A stretch of 64,000 nucleotides of DNA from Macrosoma leucophasiata (taxonomy: Eukaryota > Arthropoda > Insecta > Lepidoptera > Hedylidae), in the NCBI GenBank assembly GCA_036365455.1, contig JAWQUS010000008.1, forward strand, positions 17,033,501-17,097,500, read 5' to 3'. The notes under the pieces were generated by a model. The model saw only the letters and a program-made list of their open reading frames with translations, was not told the origin of the DNA and ran no database searches. The translations under genes were made by a program, and so were the position numbers. This document shows, piece after piece, positions 54,867-64,000 of this stretch. Each line of letters opens with the position of its first letter. Within the stretch, counting starts at the first letter, position 1.

Positions 54867-56449
54867 AACTTCAATAATCGTTCAGTAAATATCTTTATCA
54901 AACAGGCATCTTTTAGCGAACGCTCTAAACGTTCTGACAAAACACTAATAGGATTACACAATTTAAAAAGGTAAAACCATATTAAATTTGTGTTATTTAT
55001 TGTATACATGATTTTCCGGTTTATCTCCGATTTTAAATCACGAATATTATGCAATCGAACTATACGTAAAGTCAGTCCCGCAATATCTGAATAAGAATTG
55101 CCGTAGCGACCTGCACAGAATAATAATTGTGACTCACAAAATTGTTAAGGTTTATTCTGAATTCAAACGAATATAAATCCTAAGATGGTACATGAAGATA
55201 CAAGTTCGGCTACCACAGAGAGTTTGTGATTAGCAGGCTCCAGAGATAAGATTAAGACAAGTTTAATATTGCATCTATAGAATCGGACAGGTGCTTAACT
55301 CGAAAATAAGTAGTGAAGCAAAATTTAATTTAACATCTAAAATACAAACAATTTATACAAAGGTCATTTATTTTTATTGTTCATTTATCAATGCTACAAC
55401 TATGTAAAGTTAGAATCCGTATGAGCTCTTTCACACAGACACATGCCGTTCCAGTTTCGTGCAGGATCCCGTTTAGTGGCGTATGTGTTTCTATACGCAC
55501 GTTCACACGAGCGTACTGTTGCAGTATCGCCGCTTACTGGTACACGCTTAATACACACAAATCTCGTCACCTACAGAATTTAAAGGCCGTGTGAAAGAAG
55601 AGTTACATGACATGTACATGTTACCACACAACTTAAAGGGATTCGTTGCCATAGTCGTTCCATGTTGCTTGGGACTTCGTTAATCATTAATCTCTCCAGA
55701 CACGAGAAAAATATGACAATTGAAATTCAATTGTGTCTCGCCGCCGGTGGCCGTACGATCCCTGAAGGATTAATATTGTTTTAAACAATAATGGCATTTG
55801 AATGAATATCGAAGAGATTAAGTACCTAGGTGTAATCCAAATTATGGACATTAAACGATAAATAAACGAATCATTAACCTTTGAAGGACCTAGTGGATTA
55901 GCCTACTCCGTTTTTTAGTTTTAAACTGGAACTCTAACGTTCTAGAGAGTGAGAGAGAGAATTTTAACCTTAAAAGTCCCGTTTGCACAGCCAATACAAA
56001 TTTGCTCATGTATAATTTTCTGTTTGTGTTTTATCTAAGTCTCTAAAACGTGGGTGCTGCAATTATGCAAATGTGCTGACATTTACATTAGATTACACCT
56101 CACTGAAATTAAATAGAGCTAAATTAAAATACGCTTTACTTTACTTACATTAAAATTCTTTAACATGTAGTCAAAGCTGAAACTTAAACACCGCGGTCCT
56201 TCGAGCCGCTAAGTAGAAATTAAATCATAAGTAGTTATTTCGCCAACAAATATGAATCTTAATAACAAAACGATGTTGTTAAGATTTCTGTGAATATTAT
56301 CCTATTAACGTTTCTCTTATGCCCGGGTCCCGATGTTTTGTTCATATTTGTATACTCTTTGGTTTTCTTCTTTAGACCGCAGTTTAATTAGTCGATAACG
56401 CTTTATATAATAACTTGTCAAATTGCAATTTCGAACGGTGAAAATTAAG
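54867..56449. other. Spacer with one MITE-like segment
   Basis: 55420-55606 is bounded by GAGCTCTTTCACAC and GTGTGAAAGAAGAG, an inverted pair, and shares CTTTCACACAG..GTGGCG(T/C)ATGTGT with 61520-61575. Remaining sequence shows nothing recognised. Confidence 0.45.
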
Positions 56450-56702
56450 TATCCAACAACAAATAATGCACATCGACCTCAGGAAGTGACGTCGGCTTAT
56501 TACGGATTTGTAGAGCGTTATCTCTTTTGCACCTTTTACCTATTTGACGTTTGTCGACAATTTTGATCAAGTTTTGACCAATACCGGACTACGGATGCCT
56601 ACGTAGGCAGTGTGCAACAGAGATAACGCTCTATGAAGCCGAAACTAGCCGATTGTCCATTTCATAGGCTCGATGTGCATTATTTCTTGATGAGCACTGT
56701 AC
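56450..56702. repeat. MITE, CAGTGCTCA type, nearly complete
   Basis: Left AATAATGCACATCGACCTCA, right AGGCTCGATGTGCATTATTT..GATGAGCACTGTA; the arms are inverted repeats including GTAGAGCGTTATCTC/AGATAACGCTCTA. Confidence 0.75.
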
Positions 56703-56731
56703 AGTAGATACCTACCCGTCATAAAATATTC

Positions 56732-56900
56732 CACATCGAGCTTAGGAAAGAGATCATCGGCTAGTTTCGAGTTCGTAGAGCGTTATCTCTATTATCTATC
56801 TACGTATGCATAAGTGCAGTATTGGTCAAAACTTGACCAAAATAGTCGATAAAAGTCACATAGGTTGTGTACGAGAAAGATAACGCTATAAGTGGCTGAT
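56732..56900. repeat. MITE, CAGTGCTCA type, truncated
   Basis: CACATCGAGCTTAGGAAAGA..GTAGAGCGTTATCTC..AGATAACGCTATAAG; outer right terminus missing. Confidence 0.65.
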
Positions 56901-56912
56901 TTTTTTTATTTT

Positions 56913-57203
56913 ATTTTATGATACTGGCAAACAAGCGTGCAGTTCATATTGATGTTAAGTGATGACTGCAGCAGCCTATTGACACTTACACAAAGAGCAG
57001 AGGTCAATATGCAGATGCGTTACCACTTCTAAGGCCTAAGGTGTTATGCCTCTGTGCCGGAAATTACAGGGCCGTTCATTACCACCAGACCGGAACACGA
57101 TAGTGCTGTTCAGCACTATCTACTACCATTTAGCGGCAAGTATATTAGGTAATGCGGTGCCTACGCCCGCGAGCTCCTTCACTGGAATTCTACCACCAGT
57201 AAA
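56913..57203 (-). repeat. SINE-like family A with a short inner duplication
   Basis: Near full length; the segment around AGTGCTG^TTCAGCACTATC carries an inverted duplication of about 10 bp at 57100-57120 that other copies lack. Confidence 0.8.
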
Positions 57204-57585
57204 ACTTATCCGAAATCTCTCTCCTAAAGTTGATGTGCGCTGTGTTGTGCTGTACGCAGCAAGATATAAATAAAGCACATCGATTTAATATTTTTAAAAT
57301 TATTTTTATTGTACTGTAAGTCAATTTATCTATATTATCGACAAACTTAAAGATCAGTGTGGTCGTTTTATCGGTTCCATGCACAAACAGACATTTTATT
57401 GAAATGTGGTTCCATGACAACAACAGACCATTTTTTGCCACTTTAGTTTTATTCGGTTTTTACTTGAAATTTTAAATTAATTTCTGCAGAAGTATGGTTT
57501 AAGATGAGTGCTTCTAAAGAATACGTAGAGTGGAGCAATTTGAACTTTACATTAACTAAGAACTTATGTAAAATACAAATAGACG
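57204..57585. other. No recognised feature
   Basis: Nothing recognised. Confidence 0.4.
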
Positions 57586-57798
57586 TACAGTACTCAACAA
57601 TAAATATTGCACATCGAGCCTACGAAAGAGACGATCGGCTCGTTTCGACTTCGTAGAGCCTACGTAAGCAGTATGACAGTCCGGTATTGGTCAAAACTTG
57701 ATCAAAATTGTCGACAAACGTCAAATAGAAGCCCGAAATAAGCCGAAGTCTCCTTCCAAGGCTCGATGTGCAATATATATATATTGTTGAGCACTGCA
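57586..57798. repeat. MITE, CAGTGCTCA type, both termini present
   Basis: Left TACAGTACTCAACAATAAAT and GCACATCGAGCC, right GGCTCGATGTGCAATATA..TTGTTGAGCACTGCA. About 213 bp. Terminal TACAGT with likely TA duplication points to Tc1/mariner-type mobilisation. Confidence 0.8.
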
Positions 57799-58721
57799 AA
57801 CAGATTAAATATACAAAATACGGCGCCAAGCGGCCACATCGCAAGGTGACACATGCGATGCTTTTCTTAAGATACTGTCGGCGGAAATTTATAAAATACA
57901 ATGAGCCACGCCAGTCTTTCACGTAAAAAACTTTTATGCTGAATAGTAAGAAGGTTGGATACATGATTTGGATTGTGGAGGCATCGTAAAATATATTTCA
58001 TCCGTGCAGTTTGTATTGCGGATCGAAATTCGTATACGACCGAATGCCTTTATTTGTTTTATTACTTTCGTATGTATTCTGTGAGATCATCGAGTATATC
58101 AAAATTGCATAATGTATCGAATTTCCCTTGCCAACGGAAAAAAATCTTTTGTAATAAACGTGCAATATCGTGCAAGCTTTTTTATGAGGGAATCCTTGGT
58201 TTGATAAATGGCAAAGAATTCAAGGCAAGGTTATAATTCATTCTTACAGCAATTTTAAAATTATAAACAGGTACTTAAGTCAATTGGAATATTGTATTCA
58301 AAACCGTTGTAGGTACATACGTTATGGTACCATTTGTTATACCTTTACAGTTTACTTTGACACGTTTTGATTATTTTGCGCATCTTACGGATTTTAGAAT
58401 TATTTCACGTTTCCATACATTACGACCTTTGTATTTATAATTTTTTTTTTAAAATGAACAGCTTTTTATATATTTAATGTTCTAAATACATATTGTTGGA
58501 TCTTCTGGCACAACATATTCAGTTACTAAAGTCTAACTTATAGCACGCCATGTTCGTTTTCTTTAGATTGTGCTTATAGTTTTATACATTTTGATGCTGA
58601 AAACAGTATTTTTATGTACTTACTTTATTTTTGTACTTATACTTTTTATGGTTGATAAAAAGTATACCTAATGTAGTCAAAAACAGTATAATACTGTTTT
58701 TAACAGTATAGTTGGCAACCC
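57799..58721. other. No recognised feature
   Basis: AT-rich with short inverted AAAACAGTAT/ATACTGTTTT near 58680-58700. Confidence 0.4.
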
Positions 58722-58852
58722 TAGTCTCAGGGGTGGCAACGCATCAGCATTTTGACTTCTGGTCTTTATGTGGGTGTCTATAGGCTACAGTAATCACTTA
58801 ACATCAATGTGAACTGCATTCTTGATTGCCAACTTCATTAGACGAAAAAAAC
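58722..58852 (+). repeat. SINE-like family A, 5'-truncated
   Basis: GTCTCAGGGGTGGCAACGC..GTGGGTGTCTATAGGCTACA..TGAACTGCATTCTTG, ending in CGAAAAAAAC. Confidence 0.75.
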
Positions 58853-61371
58853 ATACTGTAAGGGTTAATAATGTAGGTAAGTCAAAAAGTTTCAAGAAAT
58901 AAGTATAGGTAAGAATCAAATAGAAATAATTGCGAGATCAGACTACAACATTACTACGATTGAAATAGAATTAAATAGATGTTTGTAGTCCGGTAAAATT
59001 AGACCAAAAAATAAGTAACAATATTTCCCATAGCTGAAAGTGGGTGCAATTATTCAATTTTATTGATGAGGGTTTTAGGTCAATAAAGTCGTAAAATATT
59101 TGTAAGTACGTAGTTATTTTTATTAAGATACTCGTAAGACAAATAAACGTTTCATTTTATGTTTTAATGAATACTTTTACTAATCAGCACCAAACTGTTA
59201 AATACTTTTGCACATGAATAATTATCTATATATTTACTTACCTAAATGAAAATGAATCACTGAAATGTTTGTATGCGCATTACTTCCAAACGACTGCACC
59301 AAATTTGATACATCTTTGTATGAATGGTATGAAAAAGTATAAATAATATCAATATTGAAAAAAAAAAACTACATATTAATTAAGTATACCTACCCAATAT
59401 AATTATGCATAAAACACCTATTTTCATTGACAACTCGATGGCCATAGCAATATTGCAGCCGGATCTACATTATTATTTCTATTTGTGCAATTTTCTCGCC
59501 ACGCTGATTCCAGTAATGCGTAAATAACAATATAAGCTTTATAAAATACATTTGTATCGAAATTGCAGATAGTCCCTCAAATTTTATTTATATGTTTACA
59601 AATAAAAGCGGTTACTCGGAAACTGAAGGCGATTGAGCTCGTTTACATGTAGAAAATCAATGTAGCATGACAATAAAACGACTAGTCTATATGAAATCAA
59701 AATGTTGCTATCTAAAAGTTACTTATCTATAAAACCCCACAAATACAAAGGCGTGCGTGACTCAATACATTACACAGGCAGGTATTTTAAAACGCAGTTA
59801 TTTATTTGTTAGGAGTGAATTAGCACAATAAATATACGAATTGCTCTCATCAAAGAGTAAAGAGTCTATTGGTATTGTTTATTTACGTAGTCGGCATCAA
59901 ATGGCTAAGTTGTTCTTGGAATCTAGTAAATTAGTTCTATTAAGTGCCTAAAGGTTGGACTACACCATAATGTTATTTTAATGGGATTGATGCGAAAGAG
60001 GCATACATACACTTTTTACGCTTATTGTACGCATAAACGCAATAATGATAATCTAGAGGAAAAAAAGAATGTAAATTTTTATTTCGAATAAATTTTCACA
60101 TCGTCGTCAGACATAAAAAATATTGAGTGAATGATTATCACAAAAAAAATTACATACCCTTCAAACGGCATTGGACCAAATATAAGCCATCAAAAAAAGA
60201 ACAAATAAAGCATAAATGGACCATATTTGTCCACGCGCCCCAGCTGATTTCAAACTTAAATTTGAATGAAATAGATAGTTTTCGTAATGATATAATTTAA
60301 ATTGCCAACTAATAATCAATAAAAACATATATTTACACATATATAAAACCCAAAACTGCCATAACACCCTAAAATGTTTGGTGCGTTCCCCGTGGTCACA
60401 CCACAGTAGAGATTGACTCAGTTGTCGATAAGAACAAAACCAAACCGATCGAAAGTCCGGTAGTGCGATATAAGGCGATAATAAGGCTCACTACATGTGG
60501 CCACAGTCGTGACCTCGGTATAATTCAATTTTTCATTTACTTCCTTCCATAAACTAGATATGAAGAAAAATATAAACTTATTCGTCAAAATCAAAGCTAT
60601 TCACTTAGAAGCGTCCCAAGTGCAGTCACTACTAAGAAGAACTTTTCTACCGAAGAAACTCAGTAGGAGAGCTCTTTTTGAATGAGAGCTTAAATCCATC
60701 ATCAGAACCCACACGAGTATAACGCATGTGGCAGCCATTGCATATACCCTGCTCTACCATTTTAGAGGAAAGTGAGACAATGGTGATCGATTTTTTTTAG
60801 TTTTATACCTAAATTAATGAACCAATTTGCAAGTGAATCTCAATTGATAGTTAAGAAAATTAACTTTATAATATTGCTTTTTTATTTTCGCTTAAATGAT
60901 CCTACGACGTACCTACACCTACGCAATTTATCATCCAAAGTAATACTAAGAAATTCTGTAAAATCTACTAGTTGCAGTACTTCCTCAGTCAACTTAGCAT
61001 TGTTTTCAACCTGTTTTATTTTTGAAGTAATCAATTCGAAACTTTTAGTCTTGTTTCCTACTATTTAGGCGGCGGTTGTTAGCACAAAAACAATTAGAGG
61101 GACTATTGTTTACACCGTTTAAGCTTCTTGTCGTCATAATTTTAAATACTCGTGAATTGTCATCAGCCACCAGAATCATATCTTGATCGTCGTTGACAGT
61201 GTGGAGCAAATCCAATACTGCAGGTCCCCCACATGCATTAATGTTCTTGCTTTCGTAGGTGATAAACAAGCGATAATGGTGATTAGATTAACGTTATTAC
61301 TTTTAAAGGAACATGAAAAGGACATGAACAATTGATAACAATAACAATAATTTCGATAGGCTCCTGTAGTC
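58853..61371. other. About 2.5 kb without recognised features
   Basis: AT-rich, short frames only; no repeat recognised. Confidence 0.4.
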
Positions 61372-61475
61372 CATATACAAATATTTGTCCCGGTGCGGGG
61401 ATAGAATCCGCGGAAAATCCCTTGAATCAAGCGATTGTCACACTCCGCGGGACTAACTGGATTGTCTGACCCTGT
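61372..61475 (-). repeat. tRNA-headed SINE, family C, head part
   Basis: ATACAAATATTTGTCCCGGT..GGGGATAGAATCCGCGG..CAAGCGATTGTCACACTCCG..CTAACTGG; B box mutated. Confidence 0.65.
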
Positions 61476-62917
61476 TAGTTCATATAATATAAATAGGTTA
61501 AGTTTTTTTAATACAGCGCTTTCACACAGTTCTATACCATAGGATAAGTGGCGCATGTGTATATACGTTCACACGTACAAATCTACTGTTACGGTATAGT
61601 TGCGCTAGTTTTATGGGTCTAGCAAAAAACCGTTGCCCATATAAAAAAGGATAAGGGGATTAAGCAACAAAATAATGAGCATCTTGATAAAATTACTTGA
61701 TCACCTGAAGCTTAAAAATATTCAAAAGTAGTGAAAGCATTAATATCTAAGTAAGGCCAGTATGAGTATATCTATATCTCCACGTGACAGAAAGCGTATA
61801 TTAACTACAACATCAGATATCATAATATTTAGCTGAACAATGTATTCAGGAAATAAAGGAAACACATTAAGATCGATTACCACATTGTCGTTAGACAAGT
61901 CGTGATACCTTGACCTTACTGAAGACTATGATCGATAGAACAGTTACCAATTTCCTGGTAAAAGCAGAAGCCAACCATTATTTGATTTATTTAATGATAT
62001 TTTTTATTTGGATGTCTTTAAGCAGTTGGTCGCGGACCGACCGTAGTCTTCTTTACCGGGCAATCAGCGAACGCATTGGGCTCTCAGCCTCAAACCAGCA
62101 GTTGAGGACAGCCTCGGACGTACCCGGGAGGTGCGGTGACTCCACACAGGTCCAGGCCTAAGAGAGATAGGTACATGCTGGTGGCTTGTAGCAAGGCCCG
62201 AGGCCCGCAACGCAAGCCAGTCCTATAGGGAGGGAGGGGGGACGGCAAACGCTATCGCGCCTATGTGTACAGTTAGACCATAACACATTCGTTTTCTTTA
62301 GACTGTGGTTTGACGCTGTTTGCAAATTGTTCTACCTATCAATCAGTTTGGTGCGGGTTCTTAAAAGATACTCCGAATTTTCCGCTGAATGCCCTCATCT
62401 AATGGAACAAAATCTTCTCCACTAGAGGGCGATGCACTGAGTAGTTACAAATCTTATTAATACCGATTTACATTGAAAATGTTTGTAGCTTTCTATGAAG
62501 TTAAGACTTCAACTTTATATATGAACTTTTATCAGAAATAATTAGTAGCCAACAAGCAAGAGGGGAATGTACTATTTACGACATTATACCTACGCTTCAG
62601 GTATATTGTGTAATACAGGGTAATATCAACGCGTGACCGGTTCGGAATTCACAAAGTTGGTATAACGCGACTAGTATACTAGTACTGCAGTAATCACGCA
62701 GTACTTAAACCTTAGTACTAAAACTAATTAATACGACTAGACTTTTGCAAGTTATAGTCATTGAATGGTGGATTATTGCAAATAAAAAATATACCGGCCA
62801 GTGGATTCGTGCACTGTGAAATGCCCTATGTTATTCATTACCTACTTTCGATATCGACTTCAAAAGTTTGCCCATCCCTACTTCCCTACTTCCCTACTTA
62901 TAATATACTCGTAAAGT
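61476..62917. other. Spacer without recognised gene
   Basis: 61520-61610 shares a CTTTCACACAG segment with 55430-55510. 62030-62240 is GC-richer with no assignable frame. Remaining sequence shows nothing recognised. Confidence 0.4.
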
Positions 62918-63078
62918 AACTCTGTCTGTCTGTGTTACCTTTTCACGTCCAAGCGACTGAACCGATTTTAATGAAATTTGGTACAAAGATAGAGCTGACT
63001 TTAAGAAAGAACATAGGCCACATAGTTATTTATAAAACGACATCCACGCGGGTGAAGCCGCGGGCAACAGCTAGTAAT
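62918..63078 (+). repeat. Family E-like LINE tail
   Basis: AACTCTGTCTGTCTGTGTTA..AACCGATTTTAATGAAATTT..ACGCGGGTGAAGCCGCGGGC-AACAGCTAG. Confidence 0.7.
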
Positions 63079-63367
63079 ATGTAAAAATGTAAATTTTTCG
63101 TACTTTGGTATACTAACATATTTTTCAACATTATAATGTAAGTAGCTTTTGAAATAAATACAAGGGATGGGGGAAGGGAAAGACAAAAAGAAGACATTTT
63201 ATAAATAAAAATAAAATTCAATAAATAAAAAATGAATATGACATGCAACACTACACTACACTTACCAACGTTTTTAAATTAAGCTATTTCAAGTAATTTC
63301 AACTCAAACAACAGCTTTGTAGCAAAGTGACTGGTGGACTTGTGTATATTTTTTTGTATGCATGTGT
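63079..63367. other. No recognised feature
   Basis: Short frames only; nothing recognised. Confidence 0.4.
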
Positions 63368-63550
63368 CTTCACGTCAGGTCCCTAACGGGGTAGGAATAG
63401 AGTGTGGAACGCTAGACATCCCGGGTCCTGACACACCTCCCGTGCCTCATCTACATTCATCATTCTCTTCATACATGCACGCCGATTCTTAAGACTCTTG
63501 ACCCCACCATCAGACAGTATTCGACCTATTTGGTCATGGTAGGTCAGTCT
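63368..63550 (+). repeat. Interspersed repeat, family D
   Basis: CTTCACGTCAGGTCCCTAAC, AGAGTGTGGAACGCTAGACA, CCCGGGTCCTGACACACC, TATTCGACCTATTTGGTCAT; same family as 19292-19440. Confidence 0.65.
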
Positions 63551-63642
63551 TGGTCTTCGACTTGCGACCTTGACCTCTGGATTTGGGTTATCTCATTAAT
63601 ACGGTATTTATAATAACCTAAAAGAAGAAGCGCGCATGGCTC

Positions 63643-63962
63643 CGCGGCTGGTGTAGATCGTAAGCGATCTACTCGGTTAAGCATTACGGGCGCGGTCGGG
63701 TGTGTGATGGGTGACCGCTAGTGGCAAATTAAAATGCGCCTTTTCGTGCTTCGGAGGGCACGTTAAGCCATCGGTCCCGGTTGCTATCGATAGACAGCAG
63801 TCGTTAAACCTTGTCGGAGGCCTTATGGGCGGTTTGAAAACATCCGACAGTGGGTTGGCCACTAAACCGTATCTCCACCAACCCGCATTGGAACAGCGTG
63901 GTGGAGTTAAGGGGAGACACTCGTGCCCAGCAGTGGGACGTATAATGGGTTGCCATTATTAA
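63643..63962 (+). repeat. 5S rRNA-headed SINE, copy 2
   Basis: Better conserved head than copy 1: CGGTTAAGCATTACGGGCGC and GATGGGTGACCGC. The body has an extra GTTGGCCACTAAACCGTATC segment and ends GTGCCCAGCAGTGGGACGTA and TAATGGGTTGCC. Confidence 0.75.
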
Positions 63963-64000
63963 TAACCTATACTTTTCAGCCATTTTGTCGACTGGAAAAT

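Noticed and set aside
61176..61556. 126-codon open frame on the minus strand
   Set aside because: It overlaps a family C SINE and shows no recognisable domain.
61910..62161. 83-codon open frame leading into a GC-rich stretch
   Set aside because: Could be an old LINE scrap, but no motif could be assigned.

Overview
This window looks like insect DNA, most probably from a moth or butterfly. It is AT-rich and gene-poor. Its one recognisable host gene is an insect cuticular protein of the Tweedle (DUF243) family. Nearly everything else is transposon debris of kinds common in lepidopteran genomes: short interspersed elements with tRNA-like or 5S rRNA-like heads, LINE tails ending in a 'CCCGCG..CAGCTAGT' block, and an element running from AGGGTTCCGTA to CGCACTTGGCCGG. 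The order-level assignment is inference.

Layout. 1-8 kb: dispersed repeats, a LINE ORF1 fragment, two tandem 306-bp units each carrying a tRNA-like sequence, and a decayed LINE RNase H/zinc-knuckle 3' end. 8-22 kb: mostly featureless AT-rich DNA with SINEs, plus an 80-bp perfect inverted repeat built from the tRNA-like unit. 22.2-28.2 kb: a 5'-truncated LINE (minus strand) whose reverse transcriptase is split by a complete 5,020-bp Ty3/gypsy LTR retrotransposon. 28-34 kb: MITE, SINEs and a GGT-rich array. 34.36-37.2 kb: the Tweedle gene on the plus strand (two coding exons, one phase-0 intron carrying a SINE). 37-49 kb: repeats and many hairpins. 49.67-50.96 kb: a full-length mariner with an uninterrupted transposase. 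51-64 kb: fold-back MITEs, nested SINEs and 5S-like SINEs.

The most notable object is the Ty3/gypsy element. Its two 362-bp LTRs appear identical by eye, and a 4-bp TATA target duplication restores the interrupted LINE frame, so the insertion is recent. Pol carries protease, RT, RNase H and integrase motifs, and there is no env. Pol follows Gag in the -1 frame through a canonical A-AAA-AAC heptamer abutting the Gag stop. There is no tRNA-type primer-binding site. Instead the 10 nt directly after the 5' LTR are perfectly complementary to the 10 nt that start at an initiator-like TCATT inside the LTR, which suggests self-priming like that of the Tf1/sushi lineages. Gag is split into two reading frames joined by an ATGA overlap, so this copy may be defective.

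The genes do not form a pathway. The window is one cuticle gene in a landscape of repeated, often nested, insertions. Repeat boundaries were judged by eye and are approximate unless a junction is described.
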